Both the position numbers and the translations under genes were made by a program. From an uncultured Opitutia bacterium (GTDB lineage: Bacteria; Verrucomicrobiota; Verrucomicrobiia; Opitutales; UBA953), in the NCBI GenBank assembly GCA_937874455.1, contig CALNBE010000297.1:1-13278 (forward strand): DNA of 13,278 nucleotides, written 5' to 3'. Within the stretch, counting starts at the first letter, position 1, and each line of letters opens with the position of its first letter. The notes beneath the pieces were generated by a model. It saw only the letters and a program-made list of their open reading frames with translations. It searched no databases and was not told the DNA's origin. Shown here piece by piece: positions 1-6,681 of this stretch.

Positions 1-26
1 GTCAGCAGAAGGATCGCGCTCACCAT
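1..26 (-). CDS. 5' fragment of a further small gene, probably with a hydrophobic N-terminus
   Basis: An ATG at 26-24 overlaps the stop of the preceding gene in an ATGGTGA arrangement, the same kind of tight coupling seen at the two junctions before it. Only eight full codons are visible (MVSAILLL). They are hydrophobic, as expected for the start of a signal peptide or membrane segment. The call rests on coupling and strand continuity only; the product cannot be named. Confidence 0.35.
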
Positions 27-214
27 GGGCGGCCTCCCGCTTCGCTCTTCAGCGGGCGTGCCTGGAAGGTGAGAGGTTGGCCCCACTGGCTGGGCTTGAG
101 ACTCCATGCCATTGGCAGGCGGTGCGGCTCGTGAGGTTGCACAGGGGAGCAGTCCATGCCATCTAGGATGAGGTGACCGTAATGGTGGGCAATGCTTTTG
201 AATGTGGCTCCCAT
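20..214 (-). CDS. Hypothetical 64-residue protein, translationally coupled
   Basis: I do not recognise this protein. The ATG at 214-212 shares one base with the TAA of the upstream gene (TAATG), so I chose it over a longer frame extending upstream through that gene. The product is rich in His, Pro and Trp (for example HHYGH near residue 10, then HEPHRLP and PSQWGQP). It has no signal peptide, no membrane segment and no catalytic motif I can name. It sits third in a row of overlapping genes behind the glycine-zipper gene, so it is probably made from the same transcript. A non-coding frame is possible, because the length and composition are not decisive. Confidence 0.45.
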   Translation of the reverse strand: MGATFKSIAHHYGHLILDGMDCSPVQPHEPHRLPMAWSLKPSQWGQPLTFQARPLKSEAGGRPW

Positions 215-423
215 TAGCGCCGCCCTTTGCCGGTCGTTGCCGCGTTGGTAGAGCGCACGCCCCAGCCGTTGGCTTGGCGCAACCGTTCGATCTGGGCTGC
301 TGCTTCGTGAGAAAGGCCCAGGTATCCGCTCTCGTCCATCAAAACGTGGCCTGGAGATTGCTTGAAGTCCTCGATGCTCAGCGCGGCATCGGGGCGCTTG
401 CGGAAAAATGCGGGCCATTTCAT
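214..423 (-). CDS. Hypothetical 69-residue protein, translationally coupled to the glycine-zipper gene
   Basis: The ATG at 423-421 overlaps the TGA of the preceding gene by one base (TGATG), a classic reinitiation arrangement. The protein has a basic, aromatic N-terminus (KWPAFFRKRP) and then a soluble, helix-prone middle with SIEDFKQSPGH and LSHEAAAQIERLRQ. The tail is basic (TTGKGRR). There is no signal peptide or transmembrane stretch, so it is probably cytoplasmic. I do not recognise the family. Its position behind an exported glycine-zipper protein and ahead of an apparently hydrophobic product suggests a role in the same envelope-linked module, which is inference from position only. Confidence 0.6.
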   Translation of the reverse strand: MKWPAFFRKRPDAALSIEDFKQSPGHVLMDESGYLGLSHEAAAQIERLRQANGWGVRSTNAATTGKGRR

Positions 424-896
424 CAGCGCTTCCCCTCAATCGGCACAACGCGGGTCTTGCTGCCCCTACCCGTCAAGAACACCTTGTCCCCGGCGCGGAT
501 CGGCAAGTCATCGGCCTGCACAATGGCAATGACTTTTCCGCTCTCCAGATCGCGGACATACACTTCTACCCCGCGGCGCCTGCTCACCCCGTTTTGGATG
601 GCCGTGCCTGCGACGCCCCCAATCACCCCACCCGCCACCCTGGCGGCGCTGCGGTAGTCGCCCTTAACCTCCCGAGCGGCCCCATAACCCACGGCGGCGC
701 CGATGGCGGAACCGGCGTTGAGGCGCTTGTCGGATTTGATGTCCACGCTGCGAACCATGAGCACCTCGCCCAGGCGGGCGTTCTGAACGGACAGGGTTTC
801 GCTGGCGCCGTATCGACGGGCGGAACTGTTGTCAGCAGCGGAGGCCGTCAAGGGGAGCAGGCCGGCAAGGGCCAGAGAAAGAACCAAAACGCGCAT
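423..896 (-). CDS. Exported glycine-zipper (SlyB / 17-kDa antigen-like) protein
   Basis: This is a 157-residue envelope protein. Residues 1-20 form a signal peptide with a hydrophobic core (LVLSLALAGLLPL) and an AXA-type cleavage site (TASA|AD). There is no lipobox cysteine, so it is not a lipoprotein as SlyB itself is. Residues about 61-103 form a Gly/Ala-rich glycine zipper (GSAIGAAVGYGAA, then VAGGVIGGVAGTAI), which in this family packs into or against the outer membrane. A SlyB-like C-terminal half follows, with GVEVYVRDLESGKVIAIVQ. The start is set by a strong AAGGAGG Shine-Dalgarno 5 nt upstream. It has its own promoter cassette and leads a run of overlapping small genes. The family is often found in envelope stress responses and near transfer genes on plasmids; the exact role here is unknown. 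Confidence 0.8.
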   Translation of the reverse strand: MRVLVLSLALAGLLPLTASAADNSSARRYGASETLSVQNARLGEVLMVRSVDIKSDKRLNAGSAIGAAVGYGAAREVKGDYRSAARVAGGVIGGVAGTAIQNGVSRRRGVEVYVRDLESGKVIAIVQADDLPIRAGDKVFLTGRGSKTRVVPIEGKR

Positions 897-913
897 GAGG
901 CCTCCTTTTATGA

Positions 914-954
914 ATGGGTTGCACTACCCATAACAAAAGGTTTGAAATGCGCAA
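914..954 (-). promoter_or_regulatory. Promoter with dyad operator for the glycine-zipper gene (cassette copy 1)
   Basis: Reading leftward, TTGCGC (954-949) and TATGGG (932-927) are separated by 16 bp as a candidate -35/-10 pair. The -10 overlaps a dyad ATGGGT-N6-ACCCAT (914-931), a likely repressor site. A strong Shine-Dalgarno follows at 901-909. The same layout recurs before the lipoprotein and ankyrin genes. The -10 is a poor match to consensus, so the boxes are inferred from conservation among the copies. Confidence 0.55.
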
Positions 955-962
955 GGGGATCG

Positions 963-993
963 GGAAAAGAAAAAGGCGGCTTTCGCCGCCTTT
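963..993 (-). terminator. Intrinsic terminator after the lipoprotein gene
   Basis: A perfect 9-bp stem (AAAGGCGGC at 972-980 with GCCGCCTTT at 985-993) closes a loop that reads GAAA on the transcribed strand. It is followed leftward by a T-rich tract (TTTTTCTTTT). It begins 5 nt after the lipoprotein stop codon. Confidence 0.85.
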
Positions 994-997
994 GTCG

Positions 998-1414
998 CTA
1001 CTTGCAGGGATGCGCTTCCGAAATATCTGACGCGACGGCATTCCACCCAACACCGCGAACACAAACGGCCGGCGATGAAAGCCGTGGCTGGTCGCCAGCC
1101 CGCACGATCAACCGGGTGGTTCGGCCGAGAACGTCAACGGTCACGGCCAACAAACGGCCGTCGCTCCAAGGACGGTCGAAGGAGCCTTCGAGCTGAACCT
1201 TTCTTTCTTGAACCTTCTCCCAAGGGATGCCTCCGGCATTGAGAAGACTGGGGAAATCGTCCAGGGTTGCGCCCTTGGGCAGGTCTACCTCGCCCAACAG
1301 AATCACCGCAGTGGGCGCAGCTTCTCTTTCAAGTGCAGCGGCGCTGGGTTGACTGGAACACCCCGCAGAGAGCAGCAACGCACCGGCGATGGCCGACAGA
1401 CAAAGATTGCGCAT
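998..1414 (-). CDS. Small lipoprotein of unknown function
   Basis: This is a 138-residue lipoprotein. Its signal peptide (MRNLCLSAIAGALLLSAGC) ends in the lipobox LSAGC, which predicts lipidation of Cys19. The next residues are SSQ rather than Asp, so sorting to the outer membrane is likely. The mature part has no motif I can name. It is compact, with two cysteines near the C-terminus (SPAVCVRG and HPCK) that could form a disulphide in the periplasm. The start at 1414 follows a strong AAGGAGG Shine-Dalgarno. The gene stands alone, with its own promoter cassette in front and an intrinsic terminator directly behind. Entry-exclusion or secretion-channel lipoproteins of conjugative elements are possible analogues by size only. 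Confidence 0.75.
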   Translation of the reverse strand: MRNLCLSAIAGALLLSAGCSSQPSAAALEREAAPTAVILLGEVDLPKGATLDDFPSLLNAGGIPWEKVQERKVQLEGSFDRPWSDGRLLAVTVDVLGRTTRLIVRAGDQPRLSSPAVCVRGVGWNAVASDISEAHPCK

Positions 1415-1434
1415 AGATCCTCCTTTTTTGTGTA

Positions 1435-1472
1435 GGTAGAAATACCCATAACAAAGAAAGGGAGATGCGCAA
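1435..1472 (-). promoter_or_regulatory. Promoter with dyad operator for the lipoprotein gene (cassette copy 2)
   Basis: Reading leftward, TTGCGC (1472-1467) and TATGGG (1450-1445) are 16 bp apart. The -10 adjoins the dyad GGTA-GAAA-TACC (1435-1446). From about 1450 to 1476 the sequence is almost identical to the matching part of the ankyrin-gene cassette. A strong Shine-Dalgarno (1419-1424) follows. Confidence 0.55.
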
Positions 1473-1479
1473 GGGGATC

Positions 1480-1507
1480 AAAAAAGAAATAGGCGGCTTT
1501 CGCCGCC
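1480..1507 (-). terminator. Intrinsic terminator after the ankyrin gene
   Basis: The stem GGCGGC (1492-1497) / GCCGCC (1502-1507), with a GAAA loop on the transcribed strand, is followed leftward by TATTTCTTTTTT. It lies 13 nt after the ankyrin gene stop. Confidence 0.85.
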
Positions 1508-1520
1508 CTTTTCCTTGGCC

Positions 1521-3275
1521 TTAGAAGCGCGCTCGCAAGCGAGGGGCTTCCTGGGTTTGGCCGTCCTTCCCATGGGCCTTCATTGCCGCACCGACCTGGC
1601 GTTGGGCGTCGGCCCCAAACCCGCCTTCCGGTGGCTTCCAAGCGTTGGCAGCGGGAAGAAGCTCGTCCAAGAGCTTGGATCGGTTGTGGGCTCGCAGCTC
1701 GTTCTCAGCGTTGTTCAAGAACGCCTTGGTCTCTCGGTTGCTCGCAAAATCGATGGGCTTCATACGAGGCTCGTTTCGAAAGCCGTTGACATGGTTGTCA
1801 AAGCCTTGCTCGCCGACGAGCTTACACCCCTTGTCCCAGTCCGCCCCTGCGAACACCAGTTCTCGGCAGAGTTCCGTTTTCCCCTGCTTCGCCGCTTCAT
1901 GGAGGACGCTGTAGCCGGCATAGTTGTTGTAGGCCCAGCCCTCGTCTCCGTCGATGTTGAACGTTCGGTTCCGACTGACCAGTTCTTCGTTGGGATCCAC
2001 CTGCTCCAGCAGACGTTTGGCGTCGCCGGCCTCAACGAGGGCCACAATGTTGAGCACGCGGTCTTGCTCCTCCTTCGTCTCCTCCGCCTTTTCCGCGGCC
2101 TGCTCTTCCGCTTCGGCATCCCAATACCGATCCTCGTGGTAGTAATCCCGGGTCGCATAAGGGGTTTCCCCCCTGTCGTTCTCTACGTGGTGCTGGGGAA
2201 CGCCTCGCCCCACCCCATCGACCAACTCTTTCATGGCGCGCTCGTCCGCGGTGTGAGCAGGAATGTTTCCCTCCATGTCTTTTGCGTCAACCTGGGCGCC
2301 GGCCAACACCAACGCCTGCACCATCTCCCCCGTTTTGACGTAATGAAGCGGGGTTCGGCCCAGCGCATCGGTGTCCCTCACACTGCCGCCCTGCCCCAAC
2401 GCAGCGACAAGCTCGCTGGGCGTTTCGGCCAGGAAAATCGGGTCGGTCGCCGCATCGACGCGCTCACGCGGCGAAAAATCGTCTCGGTGGTTCCGAGCGT
2501 TTTCTCGATAAAGCACCGGATCATGTTTGAGCGCTGGCTCGCCACTGGAGTTCAGCAGGGAGGGATCGGCCTTGGCATCCAGCAAGCGCAGCACAACGCC
2601 TAGATCGCTGGCCAGGTGGAGCGGGGTGTCTCCCCCGTCCGTCCGCAGATTCACGTCGGCGCCGGCATCGACAAGCATGTGGATATCGCCTTCAAGCCCT
2701 CGCTTCGCAGCGACATGCAGAGCGCATTGCCCTTGGCTCAGGGCATTGACATCCGCTCCGGCCTTCGCCAACAGCGCCAAACCTTCCGCAGTAGGTTTTT
2801 CGGACCAAGCGGGCTCCCTTTGGTATGTGCTCAACAGGCGATCAAAAGGCGAACGCCCTTGTTTGTCCAACGCGTGAACATCCGCCCCAGCCGAGATAAG
2901 CAGCTCCATCTGCCACGGCTCCTGACATTTATGCAAGGCGGAATCGCCGCGCGCGTCGCGATACCCTTTCACATCGGCGCCGTCTTCGATGGCCTGCCTC
3001 ACCTCGTCCTCGAAGCGACCCTTCGTCTTCAGACCAGCGAAGGCCAAAGTGCTCCCCAACCGATCCGTTGCCTCATCGTTGAAGGGCACACTTTGAGGGC
3101 CCTCAACGGGCGAAAGGGTTGCCGGCTCCGCTGAAGCCACTGGCCGCTGGCTTGAATCCTCCAAGCGCTCCCGGACCGGGGGTTCAGGCGGCTCAGAAGG
3201 AGCCACGCCTGGAAGTTCCGTGTCCTTTTGACGGATGAAGGGTCGAAGTAGATTTGAAAAGACGTTGCCAGCCAT
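1521..3275 (-). CDS. Ankyrin-repeat protein, 584 residues
   Basis: I place the start at the ATG at 3275, which has GGAGGA about 6 nt upstream; a longer frame would need a TTG start and would read through the promoter cassette. Residues 1-75 are proline-rich and probably disordered. Ankyrin repeats follow in two blocks, about 87-345 and 403-515, marked by DSALHKC, ALLAKAGADVNA, CALHVAAKRG, DTPLHLASDLG, RTPLHYVKTGE and YSVLHEAAKQGK. A Glu-rich, probably coiled stretch (about 387-406) separates the blocks. There is no signal peptide or membrane segment, so the protein is probably cytoplasmic unless secreted by another route. Ankyrin domains bind other proteins; the partner is unknown. It is monocistronic, between its own cassette promoter and terminator. 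In Gram-negative bacteria such proteins can be effectors, immunity proteins or regulators, and nothing here decides between these. Confidence 0.85.
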   Translation of the reverse strand: MAGNVFSNLLRPFIRQKDTELPGVAPSEPPEPPVRERLEDSSQRPVASAEPATLSPVEGPQSVPFNDEATDRLGSTLAFAGLKTKGRFEDEVRQAIEDGADVKGYRDARGDSALHKCQEPWQMELLISAGADVHALDKQGRSPFDRLLSTYQREPAWSEKPTAEGLALLAKAGADVNALSQGQCALHVAAKRGLEGDIHMLVDAGADVNLRTDGGDTPLHLASDLGVVLRLLDAKADPSLLNSSGEPALKHDPVLYRENARNHRDDFSPRERVDAATDPIFLAETPSELVAALGQGGSVRDTDALGRTPLHYVKTGEMVQALVLAGAQVDAKDMEGNIPAHTADERAMKELVDGVGRGVPQHHVENDRGETPYATRDYYHEDRYWDAEAEEQAAEKAEETKEEQDRVLNIVALVEAGDAKRLLEQVDPNEELVSRNRTFNIDGDEGWAYNNYAGYSVLHEAAKQGKTELCRELVFAGADWDKGCKLVGEQGFDNHVNGFRNEPRMKPIDFASNRETKAFLNNAENELRAHNRSKLLDELLPAANAWKPPEGGFGADAQRQVGAAMKAHGKDGQTQEAPRLRARF

Positions 3276-3289
3276 GGTTCCTCCGCTTG

Positions 3290-3332
3290 ATGAGTGATAC
3301 TCATGTCTTAACAAAGAAAGGGGGATGCGCAA
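3290..3332 (-). promoter_or_regulatory. Promoter with dyad operator for the ankyrin gene (cassette copy 3)
   Basis: Reading leftward, TTGCGC (3332-3327) and TAAGAC (3310-3305) are 16 bp apart. The perfect dyad ATGAGT-GAT-ACTCAT (3290-3304) sits just downstream, between promoter and Shine-Dalgarno. Position and spacing match copies 1 and 2, but the dyad sequence differs, so each copy may bind a different protein or the dyad may act in RNA. Confidence 0.55.
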
Positions 3333-3340
3333 GGGGCTGC

Positions 3341-3370
3341 AAAGAGAAAAGGGGTGGCTTTCGCCCCCCC
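3341..3370 (-). terminator. Intrinsic terminator ahead of the ankyrin promoter
   Basis: The stem GGGGTGGC (3351-3358) / GCCCCCCC (3363-3370) has one mismatch and a GAAA loop on the transcribed strand. It is followed leftward by TTTTCTCTTT. It would end transcripts coming from ardC, about 270 nt downstream of the ardC stop. Confidence 0.65.
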
Positions 3371-3640
3371 TCTCAATCCAGCGTAAGAAGCTCAAGAAAC
3401 AACATGGCGCTTAGTTAAACGACCTAGACAATCACTAAATAAGTTCTTTCCACCCGGCGACAGCAACCACCGGAAACCACCAAAACAGCAAGGATAACCA
3501 CTCAACCACCCAACCACCCCCTAACCGCTCACCCACAGAAAGTTATCAGTTAGAAGCAGAGGAATCGGACCTCAGCCGGGACTTCCCCCGACACATTCAT
3601 TTCTAACTCGAAACCTCAAAAGGTCAACCCCCTACCTGCG
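3371..3640. other. Gene-free intergenic stretch between ardC and the ankyrin gene
   Basis: No open frame with a ribosome binding site is visible on either strand. The stretch holds the AACCAC cluster. It also holds an 8-bp inverted repeat AGTTAGAA (3548-3555) / TTCTAACT (3601-3608), 45 bp apart and enclosing a GC-rich segment. Any ardC transcript would run through it as a long 3' untranslated region. A transfer origin is a possibility because ArdC genes often lie in leading regions, but no relaxase gene or recognisable nic site is present. Confidence 0.5.
3464..3528 (+). repeat. Cluster of AACCAC short repeats in the ardC-ankyrin gap
   Basis: AACCAC occurs five times (3465, 3475, 3496, 3504, 3512), plus one AACCGC (3523), within 64 bp. 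Three copies extend to CAACCACC (3464, 3503, 3511). The same 8-mer occurs twice in the opposite orientation in front of ardC (GGTGGTTG at 4657-4664 and 4701-4708). The strand is nominal. It could be a protein-binding array, part of a transfer origin, or a single-strand initiation site; sequence alone does not decide. Confidence 0.5.
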
Positions 3641-4654
3641 TTAAGCAACCTGGCGTTCCTTGCGTCGCGATGGGGTCCTTCGACCGGCTTCCGTCTTTCG
3701 CCCCTGCTCCATGTCCTGCTCCTTCTTGACCTGCGGCAGCGGCTCGCGTTCAAACGCCGGGATGTCCAAAAAGGTCATGACCTTCTCCGCTTGGCTGGCT
3801 GCACGGAACAGGGTCCTGGGGTCATCGGCCAGGGCTTTCATCCAGGACTGCAGGTAGGCGGCGTGCTGCTCTTCGTGCTCCTTACCCAGGGCAATACCCA
3901 GGCGCTCGGAAATGAAAAGGCTGGACAACTCCGCCACCAGTTCCTCTTTTGCGTAGTCTTGGCTGCCGAACCGACCGGCCTGGTCGCGGTCGAGCCGGTG
4001 TTTGGCGCCGGTCCAGTGGGCCAACTCGTGGAGCAACGTGGCCTGATAGCTGACGTCATCTCTGAAAGTGTGGTGCTTCGGCAGGTGAATCGAATCCGCG
4101 GCGATGGAGTAGAACGCTCGGTTGCCACCGTCGTGATGAAGTTTTGGCTGGTGCTTGTCCAACAACTCCCGCACACGCAAGTGGCGGATCGACTCGGGCA
4201 TGACGAAGGGCGGCGGGGGCTCGGGCATGCCGTCCATTTGGCTGGCATTGAACACCGTGGCGACGAACACCGATGGCCCGTGGTATCCGTTCTTCTCTTC
4301 GCCCTCGGTCAACGGCTCGGCCCCGTCTTTGGCCTTGCCCGTCTTGCTGAAATCCCAGTAGGCGATCCGCTGCCCCTTCTCGCCGCGCTTGACCTGGGTG
4401 CCAATGCTTTCGGCCTGGCGATAGGTCAGCCAGCGGTCGTCTTGGTAGCCATGGGTGAGTTGGGCACCGCGCAGGATGAGTGTGTTGCTGCCGCGATAAG
4501 CCTTGCCCGTGGTCGGGTTCCAAGGCCCGTTGATCGAGCCGTTCTGCGGGGCGTCGGGATCATTCCATGGGCGGCGCCAGGGGATGGTGCCCTGCTTCAT
4601 CAAGTCGAGCATGCGCCGGGTTTCGGTTTGAATGAGATCGGAATACTTGGACAT
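3641..4654 (-). CDS. ardC: ArdC-type antirestriction protein (ssDNA-binding domain plus zincin-like domain)
   Basis: This 337-residue protein matches the ArdC/DUF1738 architecture. The N-terminal ArdC domain (about 1-140) has the typical opening with GTIPWRRPW (22-30), NPTTGKAYRGSN and RWLTYRQAESIGTQVKRGEKG. The C-terminal metallopeptidase-like domain (about 150-300) has the zinc motif HELAH (His209-Glu210…His213) and a downstream acidic helix (EELVAE, about 237-242) that can give the third ligand. The last 30 residues are basic and low in complexity. In characterised relatives the protein binds single-stranded DNA and protects incoming DNA from type I restriction during conjugation. The ATG is preceded in frame at once by a TGA, so no longer start exists; GAGG lies about 11 nt upstream. 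It follows the 81-residue gene in the replication operon. Confidence 0.9.
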   Translation of the reverse strand: MSKYSDLIQTETRRMLDLMKQGTIPWRRPWNDPDAPQNGSINGPWNPTTGKAYRGSNTLILRGAQLTHGYQDDRWLTYRQAESIGTQVKRGEKGQRIAYWDFSKTGKAKDGAEPLTEGEEKNGYHGPSVFVATVFNASQMDGMPEPPPPFVMPESIRHLRVRELLDKHQPKLHHDGGNRAFYSIAADSIHLPKHHTFRDDVSYQATLLHELAHWTGAKHRLDRDQAGRFGSQDYAKEELVAELSSLFISERLGIALGKEHEEQHAAYLQSWMKALADDPRTLFRAASQAEKVMTFLDIPAFEREPLPQVKKEQDMEQGRKTEAGRRTPSRRKERQVA

Positions 4655-4721
4655 GGGGTGGTTGCCTCAAATCTTTTTTAACCTCCTGCGCCTCTCAACA
4701 GGTGGTTGTGGGTGGATATGG

Positions 4722-4967
4722 TCAGAACTCGATATGAAGGGTCAGACTCTTGCGGTGATACAACGCTCGCCGCACCAGCTCGGCGATTTCGTCCTCGCTG
4801 CGCAATCCCTGGTCGCCGTCTTTGCCAAGACGGACATGGAGACCAAACCCGCTCTGCACGAGCAAGTATTGCGGGTCCGCTTCCGGCGTCTCTGGACTCT
4901 CCAGATCGGCCGGGCCGATGGCCGATTCGGGGAACGCGTCGTCGGGGATGTGGTTGGGCGATGGCAT
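4722..4967 (-). CDS. Hypothetical acidic 81-residue protein
   Basis: I do not recognise this protein. The first 35 residues are acidic and proline-rich (PDDAFPESA, ESPETPEADPQ). They are followed by a compact segment with YLLVQSGFGLHVRLG, a helix SEDEIAELVRRALYH and a final strand SLTLHIEF, a beta-helix-beta shape. The ATG has CGGAG about 8 nt upstream, which supports translation. It lies between the helicase and ardC, probably in their operon. A TTGCGC box (minus strand of 5005-5010) in the 62-nt gap before it might add a local promoter, but the rest of that promoter is weak. It is soluble and cytoplasmic by composition, with function unknown. Confidence 0.65.
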   Translation of the reverse strand: MPSPNHIPDDAFPESAIGPADLESPETPEADPQYLLVQSGFGLHVRLGKDGDQGLRSEDEIAELVRRALYHRKSLTLHIEF

Positions 4968-5029
4968 GGGGGCTCCGTTTTGGTTTGGATACCCCTTTGC
5001 AATAGCGCAACGTCGCCGGTTGTAAAGGC

Positions 5030-6679
5030 CTACGCGGCTTCAGCCATCGGTGCGCCCGACAGGAGGTCGATGGCTTCCATGGCCTCTTTGCTCAGAGGGT
5101 CACCCAACGGAACCTCCTCGTCCGGGATGGACTGGGGAGCCCCGCCCTCCAGGCGCGGCTTCAATCCCCCCACGCGCAGGTTGACCCAGCGCTCGGCCTT
5201 CGATCCCTTCGTCGCCTTCTTCTGCTTCTGCTGGAGCCCCGGCATCCGTTCGCGCACCCGCTTCCAAAGCTCTTCAGCACCCACCGGCTTGCGGCCCAGC
5301 TCATCCAGAACGTAGTTTCGGTAGTCTGCATAGATGTCGTTCTTGTCGGTCCACGTGCCTTCTTCTTCGATGACCATGCGCTCGGCGAAATAAGATGCCG
5401 TGGTGTCCGTCTCGTGCCGGGTCTGCTCGGCCAGCGCTTTGACGGCCTCGGGCATTTCCTCGGGCAGGCTGCCACGCTCAATGAGGCGCATGGCCCCCTC
5501 CAGCAGCCAGTCGATGATCACGGCCATTTCCGCCGGGTCCTCGGTCAGCTTCTTGTGGAAGTCCGGATCGCGGTCCTTGTCGTTCTCGGCCAGGCGCACA
5601 TTGAACGGGATCATGCAAATCTTTCGCCAGAAGCCGTGTTCGTGACTCGTCACCGAGAACATGGCGTTCAGTGCCAGGAAGAGCGTGCCGCGCGGCACCG
5701 TGGTGTAGGCATCTTTGCCCTTGTTCTCCGCTGACATGGGATCGCGCGAGATAAGCGCCTTCAAGACCTGCTGGATGGGATCGGAGAGGACCTTGGGCGC
5801 CTCTGTCGCCAGATAAAGAGTCTTGGAAGCGAGAGGTGCCATGGCGAACTGCCCATCCAGCTTGTCGATGCGGACCGCAGTGTTCTTGGGGTGGATGGCT
5901 CGCAGGACGTGAAGCAAGGTGCTCTTGCCGTTGCTGCCGCTTCCCAGCAACAGGAAGGCTTTTTCCAGGCACATCGGCATGACCGACGACGCCATGGCTT
6001 CTTGAAGCAACCCTCGCACGGCCATGTCAGGCATGAAGCGATCCAGATATTTGGCCCACCTCGACTTGGGGTCCAACGGCTTGGGGGTGTAACGACCCGA
6101 CTTCACCTGGTCCAGGTTGAGCTTCGCTGGAACAAGAGATGTGATCCCGTGTTTGGGGTCGGCCGGCAGGTATTCGATGTAGGCCTTCTTGTTAGCGTCC
6201 TTGAGGATCTCCAGGTAACCGCCCTTCAGCGGCACGATGGCCCGATGCTGGCTTTCAGGCAACTTCATGCCAGGCAAGCGGATCATTTCGAGCATGGCCG
6301 TCTTGACGCAGCTGGTTGCGCTGCTCTGCTTGGCGTCCTCCGGGGCGTGCTTGCGCATCCAGTCCAACGCGTGGGCTTCTACTTCCCGGGTGGCTTGCAG
6401 GGCCCAGATGCCTTCGGACTCATCCCACTGATACAGGGAAACGTCGATCTCGCCGTTGTCCATCTTGCCGCCGATGCGAAACTGGTTGCCGCGGCGCATA
6501 TCGTCGGCATAGGCCAGCTCAAACGAGAGGTCTTCCCCGATCACACCCAGGTCATCCGTGGCGTCGTTGGGATTGGCTTCGGCCCCAAAGGCCTTGCCCT
6601 TTTTCTTCGGAGCCTGATCAACGGCGTCGCCATTGGCCTCCCCGCCCTTGACAGGGCCAGTCTTCGACTTACTCTTCAT
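5030..6679 (-). CDS. D5/P4 alpha-like superfamily 3 replication helicase
   Basis: This is a 549-residue replication ATPase. A basic, low-complexity N-terminus (1-40) and a region of unclear fold (about 45-200) precede the SF3/D5-type helicase domain. Walker A is GSGSNGKST at 246-254, a Walker B-like KTLYLATEA lies at about 286-294, and the motif GFWRKICMIPF, typical of phage/plasmid primase-ATPases, lies at about 349-359. A C-terminal winged-helix part (about 430-515) contains TWTDKNDIYADYRNYVLDELG. I see no archaeo-eukaryotic primase or TOPRIM motif, so it is likely a helicase/origin-melting protein needing a separate primase. I chose the ATG at 6679, which has AGGGA about 9 nt upstream; the frame stays open further up but overlaps the RHH gene. 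It is preceded by that gene and, beyond, the iteron array, as expected for an initiator acting at that origin. Confidence 0.88.
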   Translation of the reverse strand: MKSKSKTGPVKGGEANGDAVDQAPKKKGKAFGAEANPNDATDDLGVIGEDLSFELAYADDMRRGNQFRIGGKMDNGEIDVSLYQWDESEGIWALQATREVEAHALDWMRKHAPEDAKQSSATSCVKTAMLEMIRLPGMKLPESQHRAIVPLKGGYLEILKDANKKAYIEYLPADPKHGITSLVPAKLNLDQVKSGRYTPKPLDPKSRWAKYLDRFMPDMAVRGLLQEAMASSVMPMCLEKAFLLLGSGSNGKSTLLHVLRAIHPKNTAVRIDKLDGQFAMAPLASKTLYLATEAPKVLSDPIQQVLKALISRDPMSAENKGKDAYTTVPRGTLFLALNAMFSVTSHEHGFWRKICMIPFNVRLAENDKDRDPDFHKKLTEDPAEMAVIIDWLLEGAMRLIERGSLPEEMPEAVKALAEQTRHETDTTASYFAERMVIEEEGTWTDKNDIYADYRNYVLDELGRKPVGAEELWKRVRERMPGLQQKQKKATKGSKAERWVNLRVGGLKPRLEGGAPQSIPDEEVPLGDPLSKEAMEAIDLLSGAPMAEAA

Positions 6680-6681
6680 TT

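Noticed and set aside
1515..2603. Long + strand open frame opposite the ankyrin gene
   Set aside because: It is antisense to a protein with clear ankyrin repeats, has no family resemblance, and reflects GC-rich codon bias. The same applies to long + strand frames at 408-1196, 3791-4681, 5891-6832, 8061-8882, 9641-10396 and 10967-12229.
3548..3600. A 16-codon frame on the minus strand in the ardC-ankyrin gap
   Set aside because: It has no ribosome binding site and is too short to separate from chance.
3641..4654. Reading the HELAH protein as a cellular metalloprotease
   Set aside because: The N-terminal ArdC domain and the neighbourhood point to an antirestriction protein instead.
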